A stretch of 64,000 bases of DNA from Micropruina glycogenica (GTDB lineage: Bacteria; Actinomycetota; Actinomycetes; Propionibacteriales; Propionibacteriaceae), in NCBI RefSeq assembly GCF_039524395.1, contig NZ_BAAAGO010000042.1. The stretch is one strand, 5' to 3'. Numbering within the stretch: position 1 is the stretch's first letter; every line of letters begins with the position of its first letter. This document shows, one piece after another, positions 43,780-52,333 of this stretch. Below the pieces are notes generated by a model. The model saw nothing but the letters and a program-made list of their open reading frames with translations, made no database searches and was not told the origin of the DNA. Made by a program: the position numbers and the translations under genes.

Positions 43780-43894
43780 TTTCTTGGTGAGCCCTGCGGC
43801 TCGTTCTGCACACTAGCACCATCACCGCAAGCCGGCACAGCGTTTGGTATTTCGACACGCAGGCGCGCGTTGTCGGATTCACAAGGGCTGCGCG

Positions 43895-44377
43895 TCACCG
43901 ATCGGGAGGCGGTGGCGGAAGGGAGCCGCTGCTCGGAACGTCGCCCGGCCAGATCAACAGCACCCGGCAGGGCGCGTGATCGACCACGAACCGGGTGTGC
44001 TTGCCCAAGCTGTGCGGGCCCAACCGGCTGCGGTCGCCGTCGCGGCCGATCACCAGATAGTCGACCTCGTCGGCGACGGCCGTGACGATGCGCTCAGGAA
44101 AGCCTGTTTCGAGCCGGACGGTCGCGGGCCGTCCGAGCCGTTCGGCGGCCTGGTCGAGCATCTGCTGGGCGGCCTCTTCGGACCACTGGTGCAGTTGCTC
44201 CTCCGACCTCCGCACCCGACCCCGGCCCATCAGCGAGCCGAAACCCTCGCGCGGGGGGCGTCCGGCTTCGAGGACGTGAATGAGCATCACCTCGGCCTGG
44301 TCGTCGCCGATCAGGTCGCGGGCAGCGTCGATGGTGGCGGGCCAGGTGCCCTCGGTCACCCACACGGCGAGCCTCAT
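43895..44377 (-). CDS. Single-domain universal stress protein
   Basis: A 160-residue UspA-like protein ('MRLAVWVTEGTWPATIDAAR', 'EVMLIHVLEAG', 'VDYLVIGRDGDRSRLGPHSL', 'FVVDHAPCRVLLIWPG'). The C-terminal nucleotide motif is modified relative to G-2x-G-9x-G-S/T (here GRDGDRSRLGPHSLGKHT), so ATP binding is uncertain. A Pro-rich tail ends the protein. Its ATG overlaps the stop of the permease gene upstream in TGATG, so it is translated together with the ArsB/NhaD-like transporter and may regulate it. Confidence 0.85.
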   Translation of the reverse strand: MRLAVWVTEGTWPATIDAARDLIGDDQAEVMLIHVLEAGRPPREGFGSLMGRGRVRRSEEQLHQWSEEAAQQMLDQAAERLGRPATVRLETGFPERIVTAVADEVDYLVIGRDGDRSRLGPHSLGKHTRFVVDHAPCRVLLIWPGDVPSSGSLPPPPPDR

Positions 44378-45624
44378 CACGAGCCTCCGATCAGCAGCAG
44401 TGAACCCCACAGTGCCACCACCCCGACGATGATCGCCAGGGGAGTGGCCAGCAGGCCAAGCAGGGTGAACTCTTGAATGGGCGTCTCGTGATCGTGCGCC
44501 TGAACGATGCGCCGCCACAGTAGGGTGGCCAGCGACCCGACGTAGGTGAGGTTGGGGCCGACGTTCACGCCGATCAGCACCGCGAGTACGGCCCCGGTGC
44601 CGGCCTGGGCCGCGAACGGCAGCAGCGCCAGCACGGCGGGCAGGTTGTTCACCACGTTGGCCAGCAGGGCGGCCAGGCCGGCCCACAGCAGCAGGGCCAC
44701 CAATGACTGGCCCTGCGGCACGATGGCTCCGATCGCGTCGCCGAGCCCGCCCTCGACGACGGCCGTCACCACGATGCCCAGCGACAGGACGAACCCGAGA
44801 AAGCCGAGGTTGATGAAGCCGGGCACGTCCTTCCACTCGACCTGCCCGAGTTTCAGCGCGCGCACCAGCATCACCAGCGCGCCGGCCAGCGCGACCCAAG
44901 CCGCCTCGATGCCCACGAACGAGGCGACCACGAACCCGGCCAGGGTGAACGCGAGCACCGCGGCCGAGAAGCGGGGGAGCGGCGGCACCCCGGGCGGTTC
45001 GGGGTCGGTGGCCGGAATGGACAGATCACCGGCGAAGAACAGCCTGAAAGCCACGTATTCGACGGCGATCACGGCCAGCCAGGGCAGGGCCATCAAGCCG
45101 GCGAAGCTCACAAAGGTGATCCCGGCGGCCGACATGGCCAGCAGGTTGGTCAGGTTCGACACCGGCAGCAGCAACGAACCGGCGTTGGCCAGGTGCGTGC
45201 AGGCGTAGGCGTGCGGTTTGGGTCGCACGCCCATCTTCGAGGCGGTGGCGAAAACCACGGGGGTGAGCAGCACGACGGTGGCGTCCAGAGACAGCACCGC
45301 GGTCACCAGGGCGGCCAGAACGAACACGAACACCAGCAGCCGGTGGGCGTCGCCGCGGCTCTTGGCCGCCACGAGTGCGCCGGCGTAGCGAAACAGGCCG
45401 TCGGCGTCGCACAGTTCGCTGATGACCAGCACGGCGGCCAGAAACGCGACCACCGGAAACAGGTGTTCGATCTCGGCCCACGCCTGACCCCAACCCAGGG
45501 CACCAGTGAGCAGCGCGATCAGGGCGGCGGGTACCGCGGCCACCGCCTCGGGCAGCCCACGGGGGCGGATCACGGCGAAGCCCAGCACCACGACCAGCAG
45601 CGCAACCGAGATGACCTCGCCCAT
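44377..45624 (-). CDS. ArsB/NhaD-type (SLC13-like) permease
   Basis: A 415-residue membrane protein with 11-12 predicted helices. Features of the ion-transporter superfamily are 'LSLDATVVLLTPVVFATASK' in the first half, 'LANAGSLLLPVSNLTNLL' and in the second half 'LANVVNNLPAVLALLPFA' and 'IGVNVGPNLTYVGSLATLLW', the last two matching ArsB-type anion transporters. Start ATG 45624 begins the first helix; the longer frame adds 19 non-conserved residues. No ars regulator or reductase is nearby, so arsenite export is possible but not assured. It forms an operon with a universal stress protein. Confidence 0.85.
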   Translation of the reverse strand: MGEVISVALLVVVLGFAVIRPRGLPEAVAAVPAALIALLTGALGWGQAWAEIEHLFPVVAFLAAVLVISELCDADGLFRYAGALVAAKSRGDAHRLLVFVFVLAALVTAVLSLDATVVLLTPVVFATASKMGVRPKPHAYACTHLANAGSLLLPVSNLTNLLAMSAAGITFVSFAGLMALPWLAVIAVEYVAFRLFFAGDLSIPATDPEPPGVPPLPRFSAAVLAFTLAGFVVASFVGIEAAWVALAGALVMLVRALKLGQVEWKDVPGFINLGFLGFVLSLGIVVTAVVEGGLGDAIGAIVPQGQSLVALLLWAGLAALLANVVNNLPAVLALLPFAAQAGTGAVLAVLIGVNVGPNLTYVGSLATLLWRRIVQAHDHETPIQEFTLLGLLATPLAIIVGVVALWGSLLLIGGS

Positions 45625-45712
45625 GGGCGACGACCCTAGACCAGCCGGGTCGCGTCGTGCGCGGTGACACCGCTGGTCCACGCAGGGCGGGCGGTAACTC
45701 AGGTATCAGAGA

Positions 45713-45800
45713 GAACCGTCCCTTGAGCCAGAACGAGAACCGTCCCTTGAGCCAGATGTGGAACCGTCCCCTGAGCCAGATGTAGAACCGTCCCCGGGTT
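45713..45800. repeat. Tandem GAGCCAG-GAACCGTCCC repeats
   Basis: Four GAACCGTCCC motifs occur at regular spacing of 23-24 bases, separated by TTGAGCCAGAACGA, TTGAGCCAGATGTG and CTGAGCCAGATGTA. The unit is the same as the arm of the palindrome at 19958-20028. The array lies between the divergent-side ends of the permease gene and the propeller gene, and its last copy reaches to within 10 bases of the propeller stop. No spacers of constant length with variable sequence exist, so it is not a CRISPR. Confidence 0.85.
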
Positions 45801-45806
45801 TCGGGG

Positions 45807-46898
45807 TCAACCGCGACGAAGGGACGCCGGGCCGCCGTCCACTGCGATGCGCACGCCGGTGTCGCTCAATGACTCGCCCGACACCTCGTAGACGGCGAGG
45901 CAGCGGTCGGCGTACAGCTGAGCCACGATGCGCCGCGAGTCACGGCTGAAGACCACCCCTTGGGCGGCGGCCCCGGTCGCGATCCCGTCGACCCGGCGCA
46001 GCCTGCCGTCGTCGTTGGCGAACAGCTCCAGGCGGCCGGTCGGGCTGGTGCCGGGCGCGTCCGCCGGCAACTGGCTTCCGGCCATGCACAGCGCGACCAC
46101 CCACCCGCCGTCGGGTGAGATTGCGACACCTTCGGGTATGGACGGCACTGCCGCGTGATCGACGGTGCGGAAGGGGCGTGCTGAGGTGTCCACCAGGCTG
46201 ATCAGGTCGGCGTCGGCGACGCTACTGCCGCTCTTGAAAGCCTTGCCACCCCAGCCGACGCTGCCGATCACGGCCCAGTGGGCCGCGGCGTCGACGTCCA
46301 CGACGTACGGGCTCACGCCGGTGGCCAGCCGCTCGGGGAGCACCGTTACGTCGGGTCCGGTGAGGTCGAGCACCGCCGCACCCTGTTCGTCGCGCAACGA
46401 CACGATCGCGGCGGTGCCGTCGGCGAGCACGCCCAGGCCGGACAGTGAACCGGCGCCGACGCGGAGCCTCTCCCGCAGCAGAACCTCCCCCTCAGCGACG
46501 TCGAACACGATCACCTCTCCGGTCACGGTGGTGACGAGCAGGCGTCGTCCGTCGGGGGTGAACGCCACCGATTGGGGGTGAGCGCCGATCTCGATCACCT
46601 CGACCGGCGTACCCCTCAAGGCCAATCGGACGACCTGTAGCACGTCAGCGAACCGCAACGATCCGGCCGCCCGGTCATACCTGGTGGGCGCGGCCACAAC
46701 CGCGAGCGTCGCGTCGGGCGACAGTGCCACCGCCTGGGGCGGCCCGACGATCGAGTTCTGCACGGGCACGGTGGCCAGCACGCGTGCGGCGTCGAGGTCG
46801 AACAGCGTCAACATGTCGGGGCCTGGGTCGTCGGGAAAGGCGTCGCGGCCCTGGTCGCGCACCAACTTGGCATCGTTGGCGCTGACGAACAGCTCCAC
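45807..46898 (-). CDS. Beta-propeller protein, lactonase-like
   Basis: A 363-residue protein with repeating blades of the YVTN/lactonase kind: 'PQAVALSPDATLAVVAAPTR', 'PQSVAFTPDGRRLLVTTVTG', 'EGVAISPDGGWVVALCMAGS', 'AQGVVFSRDSRRIVAQLYAD'. No signal peptide is visible, so it is likely cytoplasmic. GTG 46898 lies one base after the stop of the 2-hydroxyacid dehydrogenase gene, so it is the last gene of an MFS-dehydrogenase-propeller operon. Hydrolysis of a sugar or other lactone would fit, but catalytic residues cannot be assigned. Confidence 0.75.
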   Translation of the reverse strand: MELFVSANDAKLVRDQGRDAFPDDPGPDMLTLFDLDAARVLATVPVQNSIVGPPQAVALSPDATLAVVAAPTRYDRAAGSLRFADVLQVVRLALRGTPVEVIEIGAHPQSVAFTPDGRRLLVTTVTGEVIVFDVAEGEVLLRERLRVGAGSLSGLGVLADGTAAIVSLRDEQGAAVLDLTGPDVTVLPERLATGVSPYVVDVDAAAHWAVIGSVGWGGKAFKSGSSVADADLISLVDTSARPFRTVDHAAVPSIPEGVAISPDGGWVVALCMAGSQLPADAPGTSPTGRLELFANDDGRLRRVDGIATGAAAQGVVFSRDSRRIVAQLYADRCLAVYEVSGESLSDTGVRIAVDGGPASLRRG

Positions 46899-46899
46899 G

Positions 46900-47958
46900 T
46901 CAGTAGCCCAGGCCGGGGTCGACCACGTTGTGCAGCGGACGGCCGGCCAGGTAGAGGCGCAGGTTGTCGCAGAAGATGTCGCAGATGCGCTCGTCCTCTT
47001 TGTGGTCGAGGCCGCCCGAATGGGGGCTGACCAGCACGTTGGGCAGATCCCACAGCGGCGAGTCGGCTTCGAGGGGCTCGCGCTCGAACACGTCCAGCGC
47101 GGCGAAGCCCACCTGGCCCGAACCCAGGGCGTCGATCAGCGCGTTCTGGTCGATCACGGTGCCACGGCCCACGTTGACCACGGTGACGCCGGGCTTGGCC
47201 AGGCCCAGCACGTGGGCGTCGATCAGCTTCTCGGTCTGCGCGGTGCCCGGCAGGGTGAGCACGATGTGGTCGGCGCGTCCGACGATCGCATCAAGGTCGG
47301 CCAGGGCGTGCACCTCGTCGACGTTCTCGACCTCGCTGACCTGCCGCTTCACGCCCAGCACGGTCATGCCCAGCGCCTTGCAGCGCTTGGCCACCTGCTG
47401 GCCGATGCCGCCCAACCCGGCGATCAGCACGGTGCTGCCCTCGATCGGACGGCCCACGATGCGGGTCGGCCATTCGTGGGCGCGTTGCTGGCGTTGCAGG
47501 CGCGGCAGTTCCTTGCAGCCGCAGAACAATCCGAACAGGGCCCACTCGGCCAGCGGCACGCCGTGCGCGCCGGCCGAGGTGGTGAACACGATGCGTTCGA
47601 GAGCGTCCGCCGGCAGGTCGGCGGCCACCACCTGGCTGCCGCCGCCGGCCGCCATGGTCATCACCCAGCGCAGCTTCGGGTTCGCGGCCACGGTGCGGGC
47701 CAGGGCCGCCGGCTTGACGTCGGGAATGCCGTACAGCACCTCCGCCTCGTCGAGCATCGCGTCGTAGCGGGCCTGCTGCTCAGGGGTGCGCGACCAGGCC
47801 GGGTCGCCCGAGAAGTCGGCGGCGTGCCGCATGGGGGGCAGCAACTCCTGGTCGACCACCACCTCGACCCGGGGGTCGACGGCGGCGATGCGGTCGCACA
47901 GTTCGGGGGCGAGAGGGGCGGCGATGACCACCCTGACGGTGTCGTGCTCATCAGGCAT
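46900..47958 (-). CDS. D-2-hydroxyacid dehydrogenase family protein
   Basis: A 352-residue NAD-dependent dehydrogenase of the D-isomer-specific family. The Rossmann loop is 'VLIAGLGGIGQQVAKRCKAL', the substrate-carboxylate Arg and acid lie in 'VNVGRGTVIDQNALIDAL' and 'FAALDVFEREPLEADSPLW', and the catalytic His in 'VLVSPHSGGLDHKED'. ATG 47958 overlaps the MFS gene stop by 8 bases, indicating coupled expression. With the upstream symporter it may process an imported 2-keto or 2-hydroxy acid; the exact compound is unknown. Confidence 0.9.
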   Translation of the reverse strand: MPDEHDTVRVVIAAPLAPELCDRIAAVDPRVEVVVDQELLPPMRHAADFSGDPAWSRTPEQQARYDAMLDEAEVLYGIPDVKPAALARTVAANPKLRWVMTMAAGGGSQVVAADLPADALERIVFTTSAGAHGVPLAEWALFGLFCGCKELPRLQRQQRAHEWPTRIVGRPIEGSTVLIAGLGGIGQQVAKRCKALGMTVLGVKRQVSEVENVDEVHALADLDAIVGRADHIVLTLPGTAQTEKLIDAHVLGLAKPGVTVVNVGRGTVIDQNALIDALGSGQVGFAALDVFEREPLEADSPLWDLPNVLVSPHSGGLDHKEDERICDIFCDNLRLYLAGRPLHNVVDPGLGY

Positions 47959-49324
47959 GGACGGGCTCCTGTCCGGCGTCGTTCAGGTCGGTCAGGCTAC
48001 GGCCTCGGGTCTCGGGAGTGGCGTAGGTCGAGCCGAACGAGATGAGCGCCAGCAGCGAGGAGTAGATCGCGATCACCCACCACGCGTTGCCGGTCGCGGC
48101 CAACAGGGCAGCGCCGACCAGGGGTGCGATGCCGCCCGCGATCACGGCCGAGAACTCGCGGGCCGTGGCGACGCCGGTGAACCGGTGCGCGTTGCCGAAC
48201 AACTCCGGCAGCAGGGCGCACTGCGGGCCGAGCATCGACTGGACGCCGATGCCGATGCCGACGCCCATGACCAGCAGCACCAGCCAGACCTGGCCGAGGG
48301 TCAACAGCCAGAAGGCGGGAAACGCGAAGACTGCGGTGAAGAGGGCACCCCAGCGGTAGACCGGCACCCGGCCGACCCGGTCGGACAGCGCACCGAACGC
48401 GACCACGGTGAAGATGGAGATCAGGGCCGCCACGACGGCACCCCAGGTGCCGATCAGCTGCTGGCCCTTGTAGGCGGGCAGGCTGGCGACGTAGGCGAGC
48501 AGCAGTGCGGAGTAGATCGACGAGTTGCCGTTCTCGCCCATGCGCAGGCCGATGCCGACCAAGATGTTGCGGCGGGAGGTGCTGATGGCCTGGCCGATGC
48601 TCTGCCGGACGGGGGCGTCGCGGTGCGCTTCGGCCTCTTCCAGGGCCTCGAACGCGGGGGATTCCTTCAACCGCATGCGGATCACGACCGCCACGATGAT
48701 CAGCACGGCGCCGAGCAGGAAGGGCACCCGCCAGAGCCAGCCGTACAGCACGTCGTGGCTCGCCAGGCCGAGCAGGGCGAAGGTGCCGGCACCCAGCAGG
48801 GTGCCGATCTGAATGCCGACGAAGGGCAGCGAGGCGAAGAAGCCGCGGCGCTTGCGTGGCGCGAACTCCGAGATCAGCACAGTGGCTCCGGCCTGTTCGG
48901 CACCGGCGCCAAGCCCTTGGGCGATGCGCAGGGTGATCAGCAGAATGGCGCCCCACATGCCGGCCACCTCGTAGGTGGGCAGCATGCCGATCAGCATCGA
49001 CGAGCCGCCCATCAGCGCGATCGTGATGATCAGGATCAGCTTGCGGCCGAGCTTGTCGCCGAGGCTGCCGAAGACCAGGCCGCCGATCGGGCGGGCCGCG
49101 AAGCCGACGGCGTAGGTGCCGAACGCGGCGATCGTGCCGCCGGCCGGGCCGAGCGGCTTGAAGAAGAGCTCGCCGAAGATCAGCGCGCTGGCGAGACCGT
49201 AGATGTAGAAGTCGTAGTACTCCAGGGCGGAACCGACCGACGAGGCCAGGGTCGCGCGGCGGAGCTGGACCGGGTCGACCTCGTGCTCTTCGGTGGCGGT
49301 GTTCAGATTCAAGCTGTCAGACAT
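47951..49324 (-). CDS. MHS-family major facilitator (metabolite:proton symporter)
   Basis: A 457-residue, 12-helix transporter. 'SSVGSALEYYDFYIYGLASA' is the characteristic first-helix motif of the metabolite:H+ symporter family (KgtP, ShiA, citrate and aromatic-acid carriers), and 'GSLGDKLGRKLILIITIALM' is the MFS loop 2-3 signature. 'IAQGLGAGAEQAGATVLISE' is typical of MHS members. ATG 49324 has AAAGGAG; the frame upstream of it is not conserved. First gene of the operon with the hydroxyacid dehydrogenase and propeller genes, probably importing their substrate. Confidence 0.9.
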   Translation of the reverse strand: MSDSLNLNTATEEHEVDPVQLRRATLASSVGSALEYYDFYIYGLASALIFGELFFKPLGPAGGTIAAFGTYAVGFAARPIGGLVFGSLGDKLGRKLILIITIALMGGSSMLIGMLPTYEVAGMWGAILLITLRIAQGLGAGAEQAGATVLISEFAPRKRRGFFASLPFVGIQIGTLLGAGTFALLGLASHDVLYGWLWRVPFLLGAVLIIVAVVIRMRLKESPAFEALEEAEAHRDAPVRQSIGQAISTSRRNILVGIGLRMGENGNSSIYSALLLAYVASLPAYKGQQLIGTWGAVVAALISIFTVVAFGALSDRVGRVPVYRWGALFTAVFAFPAFWLLTLGQVWLVLLVMGVGIGIGVQSMLGPQCALLPELFGNAHRFTGVATAREFSAVIAGGIAPLVGAALLAATGNAWWVIAIYSSLLALISFGSTYATPETRGRSLTDLNDAGQEPVHA

Positions 49325-49363
49325 TGAGACTCCTTTGTTCTCTCGACACGCTCCATCATGCAC

Positions 49364-49400
49364 TATAGAGCGAACGCTGGTCAATAGATCGAACAAGCAC
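49364..49400. promoter_or_regulatory. Candidate promoter/operator of the MFS operon
   Basis: On the minus strand the region upstream of the MFS gene reads TTGACCAGCGTTCGCTCTAT and then AGTGCATGATGG. It contains a dyad AGCG-AA-CGCT (49369-49378) and shares CAGCGTTC, CTATA and ATGATG in the same order with the IclR gene's upstream region (50656-50676). A common regulator, most simply the IclR protein encoded at 49840-50646, could bind both; this is inference from similarity only. Confidence 0.45.
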
Positions 49401-49404
49401 GTGT

Positions 49405-49840
49405 TATGTTCCTCGCCGTCGGTGCCGCAGATGGGTCGGTTGGTGGGTCTGGAGGTCCCGGTGTTCGCCTGGATGACAGAGACCCGGTCAGCCCGGGCTC
49501 GACGGGGATCTCACACCCACCGAGCGGTGGAACGGAACGGAGATCCCAGCGTTCGCCGGGATGCCAAGACACCCGGTCACTCACACGTGAGGGTCTCGAC
49601 AAGCTCGACCAACGAAGAGGCGCGAAATGCCAGCGTGAAGCGGAGCGGGGGCGCCCCTGTCAGGGCGTGGTCGGCCGTATGCGCACTGCGAGGCGCTAGC
49701 CGAGCAGTCCCGCAAGGGCGGGACACGGGCGGCCCCGCTCCGCGGCAACAGGCGCAACCAGAGGGAGGTCGACAAGCTCGACCGGCGGTCGCGCGGCAAC
49801 GGGCGCAACCAGAGGGAGGTCGATGAGCTCGACCGGCGGT
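49405..49840. repeat. Gene-free repeat region with 51-bp tandem duplication
   Basis: No gene is supported between the MFS promoter and the IclR stop. At 49741-49789 and 49792-49840 a 49-base segment (starting CGCGGCAAC, containing GCAACCAGAGGGAGGTCGA and ending GACCGGCGGT) is repeated with three or four differences, period 51. Upstream lie inverted CCCGGCG-family remnants (near 49535-49565), a GGGTCTCGACAAGCTCGACC link (near 49590) and an imperfect inverted repeat of GCGGAGCGGGGGCG with CGGCCCCGCTCCGC (near 49637 and 49728). Confidence 0.7.
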
Positions 49841-50646
49841 TACCCCGTCGCCATCGGGTTGCCGAGCATGGTCGCCACCCGCTTCAGTTCGCCGACCAAC
49901 ACCTCGCGGGTCTCGTCGTTCCAGTCGGACTTGTGCTTGGTCACGCTGATCGCCAGCACCGGGGCCCGCACGCCGCGGGTGGGCACCACCACGGCCAGGC
50001 CCATCACGCTGTCGGCCGACTCCTCTTCGTCGACCGCGTAGCCGCGGGCTCGCGCCAGTCGTATGTCCTTGAGCAACCGCGGCACCGTGCGGCGAGACCG
50101 GCCCGTGAGCCGCGGCAGTTCGTCGATGCCGTAGTAGAGCCGCTCGATCTCTGAGTCGTCCAACCGGGCGAGCAGCGCCTTGCCCTGGGCGCACGACGAC
50201 GCCGGCAGACGGTCACCGATGTTGGTGGTCAACCTGATCGCGGGGTGCCCCTCATAGCGGGCCAGGCAGAGCGTGTCGATGCCGGCCGCGGTCGAAAGCC
50301 GCAGCGTTTCGTCGCGAAACACCGGCGATTCGAGGCAGGCCCGGTGAAACTCACTGACCTGATCGAGTCGGGCCAGGTACGAGCCGCCCAACTCGACCAG
50401 CTTGCGTCCGAGCGAGTAGCCCAGATCGTCGCGTCGTACCAGCCCGCCCAGTTCGAGTGCGGTGCAGATGGCGCTGGTCGACGACTTGGGCACGCCGAGC
50501 TCCCGGCTGAGGTCGCTCAGGGTCATGGTGCCGGTGTCACTGGCCGCCAGCGCGTCGAGCACGGCGATGCCGCGGCTGACTGCGGGTGCGGCACCCGGGG
50601 GAGTGACGTCGGTTCCGCCGCGGACGGGCGACATGGCTGACTCCAT
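49840..50646 (-). CDS. IclR-family transcriptional regulator
   Basis: A 268-residue IclR protein: winged helix at about 22-85 ('RGIAVLDALAASDTGTMTLS', 'LSRELGVPKSSTSAICTALE') and effector domain ('LARYEGHPAIRLTTNIGDRL', 'SSCAQGKALLARLDD', 'GYAVDEEESADSVMGLAVVV'). A second in-frame ATG at 50634 is a possible start. It is encoded downstream of, and on the same strand as the promoter side of, the MFS-dehydrogenase-propeller operon, whose expression it probably controls. A perfect AGAAC-AGC-GTTCT palindrome sits 10 bases upstream of its start. Confidence 0.9.
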   Translation of the reverse strand: MESAMSPVRGGTDVTPPGAAPAVSRGIAVLDALAASDTGTMTLSDLSRELGVPKSSTSAICTALELGGLVRRDDLGYSLGRKLVELGGSYLARLDQVSEFHRACLESPVFRDETLRLSTAAGIDTLCLARYEGHPAIRLTTNIGDRLPASSCAQGKALLARLDDSEIERLYYGIDELPRLTGRSRRTVPRLLKDIRLARARGYAVDEEESADSVMGLAVVVPTRGVRAPVLAISVTKHKSDWNDETREVLVGELKRVATMLGNPMATG

Positions 50647-50655
50647 TCACTCTAA

Positions 50656-50668
50656 AGAACAGCGTTCT
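50656..50668. promoter_or_regulatory. Palindromic operator candidate upstream of the IclR gene
   Basis: AGAAC (50656-50660), spacer AGC, GTTCT (50664-50668) is a perfect dyad. It lies between the divergent IclR and GCS2-ligase genes and continues into ATATGATG, resembling the sequence in front of the MFS operon. Autoregulation by the IclR protein would explain it. A role in the GCS2 ligase promoter is also possible. Confidence 0.5.
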
Positions 50669-50754
50669 ATATGATGAACGAAGATCGTAGCTGTCGTATC
50701 GACACGGCGCCAGAGCCCTATCGAGCGCGTCGCCGCTGCGCCATACTCCCGGCC

Positions 50755-52236
50755 ATGGGTCGCGACATCGAGTCCAGAACGTACACCCGCGAGCAGCGCC
50801 AGCGTTATCGCGAGAAGGTGCAGCAGTGCCTGGACGTCTTCGAACGCATGCTGGCCGCGCACAGCTTCGAGTTCGACGAACCGCTCACGGGCATGGAGAT
50901 CGAGCTCAACCTGGTCGGTGCCGACTACCTGCCCAAGATGGACAACTCCGAGGTGCTGGCCGCGATCGCCGACCCCGAGTACCAGACCGAGCTGGGCCGG
51001 TTCAACATCGAGTTCAACGTGCCGCCCGGACGGCTGGCCGGCGACTCGCTGCGGGTGCTGGAAGACACCCTGCGCGCGTCGATGAACGAGGCCGAGCGGC
51101 GCTCGTCGGCGATGGGCACGCACATCATCATGACCGGCATTCTGCCCACGGTGATGGCCGAGACGTTCCAGGGCGAGTGGATGAGCGAGAACGTACGCTA
51201 CGCCGCCATCAACGACGCGGTGCTGGCCGCCCGGGGCGAAGACATTCATATCGACATCGAAGGGCCGACCGGAGAAGCCCTGGCCACCTACGTCGATTCG
51301 GTCGCGCCGGAATCTGCCTGCACGTCGATGCAATTGCACCTGCAGGTTCGTCCGGAGGAATTCGCCGACCATTGGAACGCCGCCCAGGTGCTGGCCGGCC
51401 CGCAATTGGCGCTGGCCGCGAATTCGCCCTTCTTGATGGGCAGCCGGCTCTGGGCAGAAACCCGCATCGTTTTGTTCACGCAGGCCACCGACACCCGGCC
51501 GATCGAATACGCCAACCAGGGCGTGCGGCCCCGGGTGTGGTTCGGCGAGCGCTGGATCACCTCGATCTTCGACCTGTTCGAAGAGAACGCCCGCTGGTTC
51601 CCTGCCCTGCTGCCCGAGATCGACGACGAGAACCCGCGCGAGGTGCTCGACGCAGGCGGCGTTCCGCAACTGGCCGAGATGCGGCTGCACAACGGCACCA
51701 TCTATCGCTGGAACCGACCGATCTACGACGTCTCGGACGGCATGCCGCACCTGAGGCTCGAGAACCGCGTACTGCCCGCCGGACCCACCGTGGTCGACAC
51801 CCTCGCCAACGCCGCCTTCTACTACGGTACCCTGCGCACGCTCGCGCACGAGGACCGTCCGGTCTGGACGCGTATGGCGTTCGCCACAGCCAACGCCAAC
51901 TTTCTCGAGGGATCGCGTCAGGGCATCGACGCCGACCTGTTCTGGCCCGGCGTGGGCGAACTGCCCGCCAGTGAGCTGATCCTGCGACATCTGCTGCCGC
52001 TGGCACACGAGGGTCTGGACGCCTGGGGCACCGACCCCGACATTCGCGACCGGTTGCTGGGTGTAGTCGAGGCGCGCTGCAAGACCGGACTCAACGGGGC
52101 CGAGTGGCAGACCAAGGCGGTGCGCGCCTTCGAGGCGGCCGGCTGCTCGCGGGCCGAAGCGCTGCGGCGCATGGTAGAGGGCTACGCCGAACGCATGCAC
52201 GCCAACGTTCCCGTGCACGCCTGGGAAATGCCGTAA
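50755..52236 (+). CDS. GCS2-type carboxylate-amine ligase (glutamate-cysteine ligase family)
   Basis: A 493-residue protein of the actinobacterial glutamate-cysteine ligase family: 'PLTGMEIELNLVGADYLPKM' holds the first metal/ATP Glu pair, then 'FNIEFNVPPGRL', 'ACTSMQLHLQVRPEEFADHW', 'ANSPFLMGSRLWAETRI', 'RPRVWFGERWI' and 'HLRLENRVLPAGPTVVD'. ATG 50755 starts the conserved 'MGRDIESRTYTREQRQRYR' segment. The family makes gamma-glutamyl bonds, but this long actinobacterial subgroup has no settled substrate; it is not obviously EgtA or a glutathione enzyme. It stands alone, divergent from the IclR gene. Confidence 0.85.
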   Translation: MGRDIESRTYTREQRQRYREKVQQCLDVFERMLAAHSFEFDEPLTGMEIELNLVGADYLPKMDNSEVLAAIADPEYQTELGRFNIEFNVPPGRLAGDSLRVLEDTLRASMNEAERRSSAMGTHIIMTGILPTVMAETFQGEWMSENVRYAAINDAVLAARGEDIHIDIEGPTGEALATYVDSVAPESACTSMQLHLQVRPEEFADHWNAAQVLAGPQLALAANSPFLMGSRLWAETRIVLFTQATDTRPIEYANQGVRPRVWFGERWITSIFDLFEENARWFPALLPEIDDENPREVLDAGGVPQLAEMRLHNGTIYRWNRPIYDVSDGMPHLRLENRVLPAGPTVVDTLANAAFYYGTLRTLAHEDRPVWTRMAFATANANFLEGSRQGIDADLFWPGVGELPASELILRHLLPLAHEGLDAWGTDPDIRDRLLGVVEARCKTGLNGAEWQTKAVRAFEAAGCSRAEALRRMVEGYAERMHANVPVHAWEMP

Positions 52237-52333
52237 CAGTGCGTGAGAAAAATTCAGAATAGGTACGTGGAGGGGACTTTCTCGGCACGTGCTTGTTAAT
52301 GTTCGTGCATTGGTTGCGAGGAAAGTTGGGGGC

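Noticed and set aside
41838..43790. 650-codon plus-strand frame opposite the PTS permease
   Set aside because: Antisense of a conserved gene, extremely rich in His, Arg and Gln; also crosses the RAT/terminator leader.
44377..45624. Firm naming of the permease as ArsB
   Set aside because: The fold fits ArsB/NhaD, but there is no ArsR, ArsC or ArsD gene nearby, so arsenite transport is not supported by context.
45713..45800. Possible CRISPR-like array
   Set aside because: The repeats are only 10-18 bases conserved, the gaps are 5-6 bases of near-identical sequence, and no cas genes are present.
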